Shown here: in pieces, positions 6,276 to 13,766 of the stretch
Layout: every line of letters begins with the position of its first letter
How positions within the stretch are numbered: the first letter of the stretch is position 1
From: Aalborgiella sp031424795
Lineage (GTDB): Bacteria; Pseudomonadota; Gammaproteobacteria; Burkholderiales; Burkholderiaceae_C
Assembly (NCBI GenBank): GCA_031424795.1
Contig: JANPIC010000087.1
Span: 1-14,300 of the forward strand
Direction: 5' to 3'
DNA length: 14,300 nt
The notes under the pieces: model-generated
Databases searched by the model: none
The model's input: the letters and a program-made list of their open reading frames with translations, nothing else
What the model was told of the DNA's origin: nothing
Made by a program: the position numbers and the translations under genes

Positions 6276-7457
6276 ATGCAACCGCTTAAAGGAATTACCG
6301 TCGTCACACTGGAGCACGCCATCGCCGCGCCGTTTGCGACTCGCCAGCTCGCCGACCTCGGCGCGCGTGTGATCAAGATTGAACGCCCCGGTGTCGGTGA
6401 CTTCGCACGCGGCTACGACGAGCGCGTACGCGGCCTAGCCTCGCATTTCGTCTGGACCAACCGATCCAAGGAAAGCCTCACCCTCGATGTCAAGCATGAA
6501 GAAGCGCAGAAACTTTTGACGCGCCTGATTCTGGAGGAAGCCGACATCGTGGTGCAAAACCTCGCGCCCGGCGCAGCAGCGCGTCTGGGACTTTCCTACG
6601 AAGCCCTGTCCCAACGCAAGCCGGGCATCATCGTTTGCGACATCTCAGGCTACGGCAGTGATGGACCCTACCGCGACAAAAAAGCCTATGACCTGTTGAT
6701 CCAAAGCGAAGCGGGCTTCGTATCGGTCACCGGAACGCCCGACACGCCTTCCAAGGCTGGCCCGTCCATCGCCGACATTGCGGCAGGCATGTACGCCTAC
6801 ACCAACATCCTGGCGGCACTCATGCACCGCCAGCAAACCGGTGAAGGCCAACACATTGACGTGTCCATGCTGGAGTCGCTCACCGAGTGGATGAACTACC
6901 CGCTGTACTACGCCTTCGAGGGCGCGCCCCCGCCTCCGCGCACCGGTGCCAGCCACGCCACCATTTACCCCTATGGCCCCTTTCTGGCCGGTGACGGCAA
7001 GACCGTCATGCTAGGCCTGCAAAACGAGCGCGAGTGGAAAATCTTTTGCGACAAGGTCTTGCTGCAGCCCCCGCTGGCGTCAGAAGAACGCTTTTCGACC
7101 AACGCCAAACGCAGTGCACAACGCGATGTGCTCTCGGCCTTGATCATCGAAGCCTTCTCGAAAATGACTGCGGAGCAAGTCGCGCAACGGCTGGAGCAGG
7201 CCGGCATCGCCAACGCCCAGGTCAACACCATGCAGGAGGTCTGGGCGCATCCGCAGCTCAAGGCGCGTGGGCGCTGGCGTGAGGTGGCTACGCCGGCCGG
7301 CCCGATCCCGGCGCTGCTGCCACCGGGCTCCTGGCAGCATGGGGTGCCGCGCATGGACGCGGTCCCCGCCCTGGGCCAGCACACCGACGCCATCCTGGGC
7401 CATTACGGCTATAGCGCAGAACGCATCGCCGTCCTGCGCGCCGAAGGCGTGATTTGA
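6276..7457 (+). CDS. Family III (CaiB/BaiF) CoA-transferase, probable itaconate/citramalate CoA-transferase
   Basis: This 393-residue enzyme of the formyl-CoA transferase family moves CoA from a donor such as succinyl-CoA to a carboxylic acid. The first Rossmann-like domain begins LKGITVVTLEHAIAAPFATR and includes LADLGARVIKIERPGVGD. SKESLTLDVKHEEA and CDISGYGSDGPYRDKKAYDLL follow. The catalytic aspartate, which forms the acyl-enzyme, is Asp167 in GPSIADIAAGMYA (equivalent to Asp169 of Frc). Length is normal for the family. It lies between the hydratase and the CitE-like lyase, with short gaps of 14 and 12 bases, the same three activities as the Ict-Ich-Ccl itaconate pathway of Pseudomonas and the RipABC set of Salmonella. 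Succinyl-CoA:citramalate or mesaconate CoA-transferase activity are alternatives that sequence alone cannot separate. Confidence 0.85.
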   Translation: MQPLKGITVVTLEHAIAAPFATRQLADLGARVIKIERPGVGDFARGYDERVRGLASHFVWTNRSKESLTLDVKHEEAQKLLTRLILEEADIVVQNLAPGAAARLGLSYEALSQRKPGIIVCDISGYGSDGPYRDKKAYDLLIQSEAGFVSVTGTPDTPSKAGPSIADIAAGMYAYTNILAALMHRQQTGEGQHIDVSMLESLTEWMNYPLYYAFEGAPPPPRTGASHATIYPYGPFLAGDGKTVMLGLQNEREWKIFCDKVLLQPPLASEERFSTNAKRSAQRDVLSALIIEAFSKMTAEQVAQRLEQAGIANAQVNTMQEVWAHPQLKARGRWREVATPAGPIPALLPPGSWQHGVPRMDAVPALGQHTDAILGHYGYSAERIAVLRAEGVI

Positions 7458-7469
7458 AAGCGCTCTGAC

Positions 7470-8315
7470 ATGTTCTTGCCAACCACCTATCTCTTCGTGC
7501 CCGGCAACCGCCCGGAGCGCTTCGCCAAGGCTCTGGTCTCGGGTGCAGACCGCATCATCATCGACCTGGAGGATGCGGTAGCGCCCGCAGACAAGGCGGC
7601 GGCGCGGACAGCCATTTCCCAATGGATGGGCAATGTGGGCGCCGGGCACGAGCGGGTGCTGATCCGCATCAACGACGCCGCCACCGCTTGGCATACCGAC
7701 GACCTGGCCTTGGTCAGCGGCGTGCACGCCAGCTGTGTGATGTTGCCGAAATGCGAGGCGGCCAGTCAGGTGGCCATGGTGCTTGCCAGCTTGACCCACA
7801 AGGCAACGGTGCTGCCGCTGATTGAAACTGCGTGTGGCATGGTGGCATTGCAGGAGATTGCGGCTGCTCCGGGCGTAGTACGTCTGGCGTTTGGTTCGCT
7901 GGACTACATGGTGGACCTTGATCTGCCCTCGGACAGTCCGGCGCTGGACTTTGCCGCAGCCCAAATCGCCATCGCCTCGCGTGCGTCGGGCATTGCATCG
8001 CCCGTCGCAGGCGTCACGCCTGATCTTGATGCTTCTCGTGTGACTGCAGATATGGTTGGCGCGCGTGCTCTGGGCTTTGGTGCCAAAATGTGTATCCATC
8101 CCTTGCAAGTTGCAGCTGTACACGCGGCTTTGGCGCCCAACGCCGAGGAACTGGCGTGGGCGCAACGTATCCTGCAAGCTTGGCGTGCCTCTTCTGGTGG
8201 TGCTTTGCAGGTGGATGGCAAGATGGTGGACCGCCCAGTCGTCCTCAAAGCTGAACGCATCTTGGCTCATGCCGCCCTTACCCAAGGCGGTACGCCCGAC
8301 ACGCTTACGGCTTAA
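7470..8315 (+). CDS. HpcH/HpaI-CitE family lyase, probable citramalyl-CoA lyase
   Basis: This 281-residue TIM-barrel enzyme is of the citrate lyase beta subunit-like type. Visible motifs in order: YLFVPGNRPERFAKAL (1st strand), ADRIIIDLEDAV, LIRIND with Arg66, VMLPKCE, LPLIETACGM with Glu119, and RLAFGSLDYMVDL with Asp145. Arg66 should hold the carboxylate, and Glu119 and Asp145 the magnesium ion. KMCIHPLQVAAVHAAL near the C-terminus is the usual lid segment. In the itaconate route this enzyme splits citramalyl-CoA into acetyl-CoA and pyruvate; malyl-CoA lyase and other CitE-like lyases share the motifs. The short gap after the CoA-transferase gene (12 bases) indicates one transcript. The start ATG at 7470 has only a weak upstream GAAAG. 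Confidence 0.85.
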   Translation: MFLPTTYLFVPGNRPERFAKALVSGADRIIIDLEDAVAPADKAAARTAISQWMGNVGAGHERVLIRINDAATAWHTDDLALVSGVHASCVMLPKCEAASQVAMVLASLTHKATVLPLIETACGMVALQEIAAAPGVVRLAFGSLDYMVDLDLPSDSPALDFAAAQIAIASRASGIASPVAGVTPDLDASRVTADMVGARALGFGAKMCIHPLQVAAVHAALAPNAEELAWAQRILQAWRASSGGALQVDGKMVDRPVVLKAERILAHAALTQGGTPDTLTA

Positions 8316-8351
8316 ATCCCTGCCCAAACGAAAAAGTACACATACACAAAC

Positions 8352-8356
8352 GGAGA
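8352..8356 (+). promoter_or_regulatory. Ribosome binding site GGAGA that sets the lyase start
   Basis: GGAGA sits five bases before the ATG at 8362. It shows that the long open frame beginning at 8056, inside the CitE-like gene, is not the real start. Confidence 0.75.
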
Positions 8357-8361
8357 AACCC

Positions 8362-9711
8362 ATGTCAGCAAGCATCATAGATTCCAAAATATTCGGCGAT
8401 ATGTTCAGCGACGCTGCGATGCGTCAGGTCTGGTCTGACGAAAACCGCACCGCCAAATACCTAGACATCGAACGCGCACTAGCCAAAGTACAAGGCGAAC
8501 TGGGGATCATCCCCCAAATAGCAGCTGACGAAATCGTCAAGAACTGTGAGCTCAGCACCATCGACTGGGTCAAGCTCAAGGCCAAAACCGAACAGATTGG
8601 TTACCCCATCATCGCCGTGGTTAACCACATCAACGCCAATTGTAAAGACAAGCTCGGTGAATACTGCCACTGGGGTGCCACCACGCAGGACATTACCGAC
8701 ACCGCTGCTGTGCTGCAGATTCGCGAAGGTCTGGCGTTGGTCGAGCAAGACCTCAAAGACATTTCAAACTCACTCGCCACGCTGGCACGCACACACCGCA
8801 ACACACCGGTCATCGGCCGCAGCAACCTGCAACAAGCCACCCCGATCACCTTTGGCTACAAAATGGCCAGCATCCTGGCTGGGATTGAGCGCCATCGTGA
8901 ACGCCTGCAACAACTCAAGCCTCGCGTGCTGGTGGGCGAGTTTGGCGGCGCGTCTGGCACTTTATCCTCACTGGAGACTGGCGCCATGGAAACCCAGGCC
9001 GGATTGATGAAAGAACTGGGACTGGGCCAGCCTTTGATTTCATGGCATACCGTGCGTGACAACTTCGCTGAAGTAGGCGCGTTTATGGGCATCGTCGGCG
9101 GCTCGTTGGGCAAAATAGCGATGGACGTGAAGCTGATGATGCAGACTGAAGTGGCCGAAGTGTTCGAGCCCTTTGCGCCAGGACGCGGCTCTTCTTCGAC
9201 CATGCCGCAAAAGCGCAACCCGATTTCCTGCCTCTACATCCACGCCAATATCTCGGTGGTACGCCAACTGGCAGCGTCTTTGATGGATGCCATGGTGGCA
9301 GACCACGAGCGTTCCACCGGTCCGTGGGAGATTGAATGGGTCGCGCTACCAGAAATCTTCTGCCTCATGTCAGGCGCACTGAAGCAGACCAAATTCATCC
9401 TGGCAGGCCTAGAGGTTGATGCGGTTCAGATGCGACACAACATTGACATCACCAACGGGTTGGTCATGTCCGAAGCTGTCATGATGGGCTTGGGACCTTA
9501 TATCGGCCGTGAGTATGCACACGACTTGGTCTACGACATCTGCCGTGAAGCTCTCAAACAAAAACGCCATTTGCTCGATCTGCTGGCCGAGCATCCAGAA
9601 ATCAACAAGCATGTGACGCGCGAACAACTCGCAGGTTTCTGCGATCCGATGAACAACCTCGGGCAGGCAGGTGTGATGGTTGACCGGGTGCTTGCCTCGT
9701 TGCGATTTTGA
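8362..9711 (+). CDS. Fumarase/aspartase-superfamily lyase (adenylosuccinate lyase / carboxymuconate cycloisomerase-like)
   Basis: This 449-residue, largely helical protein is a class II fumarase superfamily member, which forms homotetramers and breaks C-N or C-O bonds beside a carboxylate. Superfamily segments are visible: HWGATTQD (103-110), SNLQQATPITFG (154-165), and the signature loop GSSSTMPQKRNP (276-287), whose serine acts as the general base. Automatic annotation would probably say PurB. The WHTVRDNFAE segment and PQKRNP form are closer to the PcaB/CMLE side of the family, and the gene is last in a carboxylate-catabolism operon rather than near purine genes. A catabolic C-O or C-N lyase or cycloisomerase acting on a substituted succinate-like compound is therefore more likely than purine synthesis; this is an inference. 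It lies 46 bases after the CitE-like gene. Confidence 0.8.
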   Translation: MSASIIDSKIFGDMFSDAAMRQVWSDENRTAKYLDIERALAKVQGELGIIPQIAADEIVKNCELSTIDWVKLKAKTEQIGYPIIAVVNHINANCKDKLGEYCHWGATTQDITDTAAVLQIREGLALVEQDLKDISNSLATLARTHRNTPVIGRSNLQQATPITFGYKMASILAGIERHRERLQQLKPRVLVGEFGGASGTLSSLETGAMETQAGLMKELGLGQPLISWHTVRDNFAEVGAFMGIVGGSLGKIAMDVKLMMQTEVAEVFEPFAPGRGSSSTMPQKRNPISCLYIHANISVVRQLAASLMDAMVADHERSTGPWEIEWVALPEIFCLMSGALKQTKFILAGLEVDAVQMRHNIDITNGLVMSEAVMMGLGPYIGREYAHDLVYDICREALKQKRHLLDLLAEHPEINKHVTREQLAGFCDPMNNLGQAGVMVDRVLASLRF

Positions 9712-9734
9712 CGTAGCGCCACGCCTGAGATAAT
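9708..9734 (+). promoter_or_regulatory. Weak candidate promoter before mnmA
   Basis: TTGACG (9708-9713) and GATAAT (9729-9734) are good hexamer matches but with a short spacer of 15 bases. The -10 overlaps the first possible mnmA ATG (9733), so if it is real, translation must begin at the ATG at 9742 or the mRNA is nearly leaderless. Confidence 0.25.
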
Positions 9735-10932
9735 GGCAGGCATGACAGTTCAATATATATCTCAAAAAATCAGTGTAAAAGAAAATGGCGTTGGCCGCCG
9801 TGTGGTGGTCGGTTTAAGTGGCGGCGTGGACTCGGCCGTGACCGCTTATTTGCTGAAACAGCAGGGTTATGACGTTGTCGGCATCTTCATGAAAAACTGG
9901 GAAGACGATGACGATTCGGAGTTTTGCTCGTCGAATCAAGACTTCATCGACGCTGCCGCTGTGGCAGATGTCATCGGTATCGAGATCGAACACGTCAACT
10001 TTGCCAGCGAGTACAAAGACCGCGTGTTTGCCGAATTTTTGCGCGAATACCAAGCGGGTCGCACGCCCAACCCCGATGTGCTGTGCAATGCCGAGATTAA
10101 ATTCAAGGCTTTTTTAGACCATGCCATGCGCCTGGGAGCTGACAAAATCGCCACCGGCCACTACGCGCGGGTGCGCTTGAACGACACCTCGCAGAAATAC
10201 GAACTCCTCAAAGGCCTAGATGCGAGTAAGGACCAAAGCTACTTTTTGCACCGACTGAACCAAGCGCAGCTCTCGAAAACATTGTTCCCTGTTGGCGAAC
10301 TGCAAAAAACAGAAGTGCGCCGCATTGCCGATGAAATCGGCCTACCCAACGCCAAAAAGAAGGATTCGACCGGTATTTGCTTCATTGGTGAACGGCCTTT
10401 CCGTGACTTTTTGAACCGCTACATCGCCAAAGAACCCGGACCTATCAAAAACGCCGAAGGTCGCGTGCTGGGTACGCACCAGGGCTTGAGTTTTTACACA
10501 CTGGGGCAGCGCCAAGGGCTTGGCATTGGCGGTGTGAAGGCCAAGGGTGCTGAACTCAAAGCGATTCAAGCTTTGGGACAACGCGGTGTGGGCGAGCACA
10601 CACCGTGGTTTGTGGCGCGTAAAGACATGGAAAAGAACACGCTGTGGGTGGTGCAAGGACACGACCATCCATGGTTGCAGTCGCATGCGTTGATCGCGGA
10701 CAACCTGAGCTGGGTGGAGGGTCAAGCGCCAACCACGACATCGCTCAACTCAAAAACGCGCTATCGGCAGGCGGATGCACCGTGCGAACTGGTCAAGTGT
10801 GATATCGATGCAAACACCTTTGAATTGACCTTCCCGCAACCACAATGGGCGGTGACACCGGGGCAGTCTGCCGTATTGTATGACGGTGAAGTGTGTTTGG
10901 GTGGGGGAATCATCAGCGCAGCCAGCGCTTAA
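9733..10932 (+). CDS. mnmA: tRNA-specific 2-thiouridylase MnmA (TrmU)
   Basis: This cytoplasmic enzyme puts sulfur on uridine 34 of Lys, Glu and Gln tRNAs, using ATP and a persulfide relay. In the 399-residue reading, the PP-loop ATP site is SGGVDS (29-34). The nucleophile cysteine is Cys118 in PNPDVLCNAEIKF and the persulfide cysteine is Cys216 in STGICFIGERPF. KNWEDDDDSEFCSS and KIATGHYARV are further family segments, and a C-terminal beta-barrel follows (RYRQADAPCELV, then QWAVTPGQSAVLYDGEVCLGGG). It is somewhat longer than the E. coli enzyme because of an N-terminal extension of about 20 residues and an insert near residues 270-290. The ATG at 9742 is an equally possible start; neither has a strong Shine-Dalgarno. 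It is a housekeeping gene, probably transcribed separately from the catabolic operon, and converges on exbD with a 17-base gap. Confidence 0.97.
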   Translation: MAGMTVQYISQKISVKENGVGRRVVVGLSGGVDSAVTAYLLKQQGYDVVGIFMKNWEDDDDSEFCSSNQDFIDAAAVADVIGIEIEHVNFASEYKDRVFAEFLREYQAGRTPNPDVLCNAEIKFKAFLDHAMRLGADKIATGHYARVRLNDTSQKYELLKGLDASKDQSYFLHRLNQAQLSKTLFPVGELQKTEVRRIADEIGLPNAKKKDSTGICFIGERPFRDFLNRYIAKEPGPIKNAEGRVLGTHQGLSFYTLGQRQGLGIGGVKAKGAELKAIQALGQRGVGEHTPWFVARKDMEKNTLWVVQGHDHPWLQSHALIADNLSWVEGQAPTTTSLNSKTRYRQADAPCELVKCDIDANTFELTFPQPQWAVTPGQSAVLYDGEVCLGGGIISAASA

Positions 10933-10949
10933 AAATCACGGCTTCTGAA

Positions 10950-11402
10950 TCACGGCGCTTTAATTTGTGGCGCGAAATCTGAAATATTAGCTAAGCCGAT
11001 TTTCTGCAAGCCCAGCCTTTGTGCAGAAGCCATGACACCAGCCACAACGTCATACTTTGCAGCGCGGTTTGGCATGAAATGTATTTCTGACTGAGCGTCA
11101 CCTTTTAGCGCTTCTATTTGCATTTTGGCTTCTAAACTGGTTCGATCTGGTACGACCTGACCATCCCACACCACTTGGCTATTGGCGTTGACTTCAATGG
11201 TGATCGCTTTTGGCGGTTCGGTTTGGTTTGCTGCGCTCGCTGCTGGCATGTCCACATTGACCGAGTGCAGCTGAATCGGAATGGTGATGATGAGCATCAC
11301 TAGGAGCACCAACATCACGTCGATCAAGGGCGTGGTGTTCATCTCAATCATCACTTCCGGGTCACCGTGAAGGGAATCAGTAGAGCCAATATTCATTGCC
11401 AT
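10950..11402 (-). CDS. exbD: ExbD/TolR family biopolymer transport protein (second ExbD)
   Basis: This 150-residue inner-membrane protein has one transmembrane helix at about residues 23-43 (TTPLIDVMLVLLVMLIITIP) and a periplasmic domain. Asp28 in the helix is the protonatable residue that couples ion flow in ExbD/TolR proteins. The N-terminus (to about residue 20) is cytoplasmic, with HGDPEVMIEMN just before the membrane. The periplasmic part has KAITIEVNANSQVVWDGQ and AAKYDVVAGVMASAQRLG. It is the last gene of the cluster, 23 bases after the first exbD. Start is ATG at 11402, with an in-frame ATG two codons on; a GGAAG run lies somewhat further upstream than usual. It differs clearly in sequence from the first ExbD, so it is not a recent copy. 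Confidence 0.93.
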   Translation of the reverse strand: MAMNIGSTDSLHGDPEVMIEMNTTPLIDVMLVLLVMLIITIPIQLHSVNVDMPAASAANQTEPPKAITIEVNANSQVVWDGQVVPDRTSLEAKMQIEALKGDAQSEIHFMPNRAAKYDVVAGVMASAQRLGLQKIGLANISDFAPQIKAP

Positions 11403-11425
11403 AGCGTGCTTTCTTCCAATTTCGC

Positions 11426-11854
11426 TCAGTTCTTTGCAGGCGGCTGCGTGATAAAACCAATGCGCGTCACACCCGCTTCTTGCAAGGCGTATACCACTTG
11501 ACCAATCGTTTCATAATTAGCATTCGCATCGCCACGAATATGCACTTCCAAACTATCCATCGGTTTGTTAAGTGCTACAAGCTTTCCCTTCAAATCTTGA
11601 AAGGAACTTAGTTTGCTGTCGAACCAATAGGCATTGCCAACATCATTGACGGAAATGATGATGTTTTCTGTTTGCGTTTCTCTGATTTGGTTCGTCTCTT
11701 TTGGCAACTTCACCTGAATCGATGTCGTCACCGCCGGAATCGTGATCAAGAAAATAATCAGCAACACCAGCATCACATCCACCAACGGCGTGGTATTGAT
11801 TTCCGCCATCAACGCATCATCGTCGTTGCGGTTTTTGTTGAAGGTGATTGCCAT
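11426..11854 (-). CDS. exbD: ExbD/TolR family biopolymer transport protein (first ExbD)
   Basis: This 142-residue single-span inner-membrane protein has its membrane helix at about residues 21-42 (TTPLVDVMLVLLIIFLITIP), with the key proton-binding residue Asp26. The periplasmic domain contains QTENIIISVNDVGNAYWFD and EVHIRGDANANYETIGQVV, matching the ExbD fold. With ExbB it forms the motor that uses the proton gradient to drive TonB. It begins 25 bases after the exbB stop. No strong Shine-Dalgarno is visible before the ATG; a small dyad GAAGTCGCTTC (11855-11865) directly precedes it. The two ExbD proteins share the NTTPL.DVMLVLL segment but differ in the periplasmic part. Confidence 0.93.
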   Translation of the reverse strand: MAITFNKNRNDDDALMAEINTTPLVDVMLVLLIIFLITIPAVTTSIQVKLPKETNQIRETQTENIIISVNDVGNAYWFDSKLSSFQDLKGKLVALNKPMDSLEVHIRGDANANYETIGQVVYALQEAGVTRIGFITQPPAKN

Positions 11855-11879
11855 GAAGTCGCTTCAGTTATTCGATTTG

Positions 11880-12680
11880 TTATTTAGCGCGAGTTTTGTC
11901 TGCTTGCACCAACAAATTGGTATGTAAGTTTGAGCCAAAAGCACGCACGCCATCCATACCTACTTTGTTGCGGCGCACCAGCCAGTTGTAGCCTAAGACG
12001 GCAGGCACGGCGACAGCCAAACCAATTGCGGTCATGATCAGCGCTTCACCCACGGGGCCAGCGACTTTATCAATAGAAGCTTGACCAGAAGCGCCAATCT
12101 TGACCAACGCATTGTAAATTCCCCAAACCGTACCGAACAAACCCACAAACGGCGCGGTCGAGCCGACCGTTGCCAACACAGCCAGTCCTTGCTGCGAATT
12201 ACCCTGTACAGTAGCCACAGAGCGTTCAATGCTTTGTGCCGCCCAAGTATTCAAATCAACCTGCCCCGCCACGCTGGGGTGCTGCTGCACTGCGTCCAAG
12301 GATGCATCGACGATGAAGCGATACGGGCTGTCAGCAGCCATGGCGTTAGCGCCTTGCTGCAGATTAGCTGCTTTTGAAAAAGCGACTTCAGCATCTTTAG
12401 CCATATCTTGCATACGCTTTTGCGCCAGCAGTTTGCTGATCAGCACATACCAGCTGGCCAACGACATGATGATGAGCAACAACATGGTCGTTTTTGCGAC
12501 CCAATCGCCCTGCCCAAAAACGGCTGCTAATCCATAGGGATTTTCAATCGCTGGTGCAATACTGGGCGATGGGGCTAGCGCTACAGTCGCCGGTGCTGCT
12601 GTGGTCGTTGCCGTTTGTGCATGCGCCATATTGATGAACAACATGAATGCTGTGGCAAAAAGTGATTTGATATGTTTCAT
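11880..12680 (-). CDS. exbB: ExbB/TolQ family proton channel protein
   Basis: This 266-residue motor protein of the TonB system has an N-terminal signal-like segment (about 1-21, ending MAHAQ) and an alanine/proline/threonine-rich stretch to about residue 45. Three transmembrane helices follow: about 63-86 (MLLLIIMSLASWYVLISKLL), about 165-190 (LAVLATVGSTAPFVGLFGTVWGI) and about 212-232 (ALIMTAIGLAVAVPAVLGYN). The threonines in GTVWGI and MTAIGLAVAVPA correspond to conserved channel residues of ExbB/TolQ. The cleaved N-terminal extension is of the kind seen in longer ExbB proteins of Proteobacteria. A good ribosome site (GAGGA, minus strand, 12688-12692) lies seven bases before the ATG, and the gene begins 27 bases after the TonB-like gene. 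It presumably pairs with both ExbD proteins. Confidence 0.95.
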   Translation of the reverse strand: MKHIKSLFATAFMLFINMAHAQTATTTAAPATVALAPSPSIAPAIENPYGLAAVFGQGDWVAKTTMLLLIIMSLASWYVLISKLLAQKRMQDMAKDAEVAFSKAANLQQGANAMAADSPYRFIVDASLDAVQQHPSVAGQVDLNTWAAQSIERSVATVQGNSQQGLAVLATVGSTAPFVGLFGTVWGIYNALVKIGASGQASIDKVAGPVGEALIMTAIGLAVAVPAVLGYNWLVRRNKVGMDGVRAFGSNLHTNLLVQADKTRAK

Positions 12681-12707
12681 CTTGGATTCCTCGTTTATCT
12701 TTTCAAT

Positions 12708-13766
12708 TTATTTAGGGCAATCGCCATTCAACATCCGAGCGGCATTGCGAAGCCCAGGGTTTGTCGGGTGCAGACAGTCTTCTTTGCCTGCTTTTTCAAA
12801 TTCAATTTCGTAATTTTCTGGACGCTTGTTCGGATTCAACTGTGCATTAGCTCGTTTGGATAATTCATCTTTGCAAAATCCACCACGACAACCGTTACCC
12901 GTATAACCAGAACCTGAGCCAGCTGAACCACTCGGCAAACCACCACCAAGCCCTGAACCCGAAGGATTCGCCAGTGCTCCACTTAACGACGGCGAGCCCG
13001 AACCTAAAGGCGAAGCAGCTGTACCAGCACCACCAGCACCAGGCGCGGCATTTGTCGTTGAAATAGCACGATTTGATGCACCCGTTGATGGCGCTACCGT
13101 TGGCGCTGCGGCCGGAGCTGCAGGTGCTGACGCCACGGCTGCTGGTGCAGATGCTTTCGCTGGCTCAGCTGCTGGCGCTGCAGCGGGAGCAGGTGTTGCG
13201 GCAACTGCGGCAGGAACTACTGGCGCTGGTGCGGGCGTGGGTGCGGGCTGCAACTCAACAACGGCTTCGGCAACCACTGGCTTAGGTACTTCTTTTGGGG
13301 TGACTTTTGGTGTCTCTTGCACCACCTCTTTGGGCACTTGCACTTCAACCGGTTTCACTTCCACTTTAACTTCCACCACTTTTTCAGGCAGCTTAGGCAA
13401 TATCACTGGTTTCTCAACTGGCTTCTCAACCGGTTTAGGTGGCTCAGGAGGTTTTGGCGGAAGCGGCGGAACAATGATGGGTTCTACTGGGGTGGTGATG
13501 GTTTTCTTCACCACGACTGGTTTTTCAATCGGCTTGATAGGCTCTGGCGGTTTCGGTAAGGTAATTATTTTTTTAGGCGGTGGTTTCGGCAAGGGCTGCG
13601 TGATGGGTAAATTCAACATCACCACCGTCTCACGCACCACCCGCTGCACAGGCGCGGTTTGCAATATCAGCCAAAACAAAGCGATATGCACCACCGATAC
13701 GGCCAACAGCGCTGGGCGCGACAGGCGCGCTTCTGGCAATTGCGGTGCAGTGGTCGAAAAAATCAT
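12708..13766 (-). CDS. TonB-like energy transducer with atypical cysteine-containing C-terminus
   Basis: This 352-residue protein has a short cytoplasmic N-terminus, one membrane helix at about 18-36 (ALLAVSVVHIALFWLIL) with the conserved TonB histidine (His27), and then a very long proline-rich region. Residues about 54-170 are Pro/Lys/Val/Glu-rich, about 171-225 Pro/Ala-rich and about 226-290 Gly/Ser/Ala-rich. The last 60 residues hold four cysteines (293, 298, 331, 350) in NGCRGGFC, KEDCLHP and NGDCPK. No YP...A...G-type TonB C-terminal fold is visible, so contact with an outer-membrane receptor is unproven. The ATG at 13766 overlaps the preceding stop as TAATG, which supports this start; an open frame runs 17 codons further up. 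Neighbouring exbB and two exbD genes give the TonB assignment. Confidence 0.75.
   Translation of the reverse strand: MIFSTTAPQLPEARLSRPALLAVSVVHIALFWLILQTAPVQRVVRETVVMLNLPITQPLPKPPPKKIITLPKPPEPIKPIEKPVVVKKTITTPVEPIIVPPLPPKPPEPPKPVEKPVEKPVILPKLPEKVVEVKVEVKPVEVQVPKEVVQETPKVTPKEVPKPVVAEAVVELQPAPTPAPAPVVPAAVAATPAPAAAPAAEPAKASAPAAVASAPAAPAAAPTVAPSTGASNRAISTTNAAPGAGGAGTAASPLGSGSPSLSGALANPSGSGLGGGLPSGSAGSGSGYTGNGCRGGFCKDELSKRANAQLNPNKRPENYEIEFEKAGKEDCLHPTNPGLRNAARMLNGDCPK

Noticed and set aside
8056..8361. N-terminal extension of the lyase gene back into the CitE-like gene
   Set aside because: It overlaps a well-supported gene in another frame, has no superfamily similarity, and the ATG at 8362 has a good GGAGA site.
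7080..8387. A 435-codon open frame on the minus strand
   Set aside because: It is antisense to the CoA-transferase, the CitE-like gene and the start of the lyase, is rich in His, Arg and Gly and has no recognisable family; the plus-strand genes have clear motifs and ribosome sites.
8362..9711. Calling this gene purB
   Set aside because: Operon context and segments closer to PcaB/CMLE make a housekeeping purine role doubtful, so no symbol is given.
10933..10957. Possible bidirectional terminator between mnmA and exbD
   Set aside because: The gap is 17 bases; the only structure is a direct repeat AATCACGGC (10934-10942 and 10948-10956), which cannot form a hairpin, and there is no T-run.
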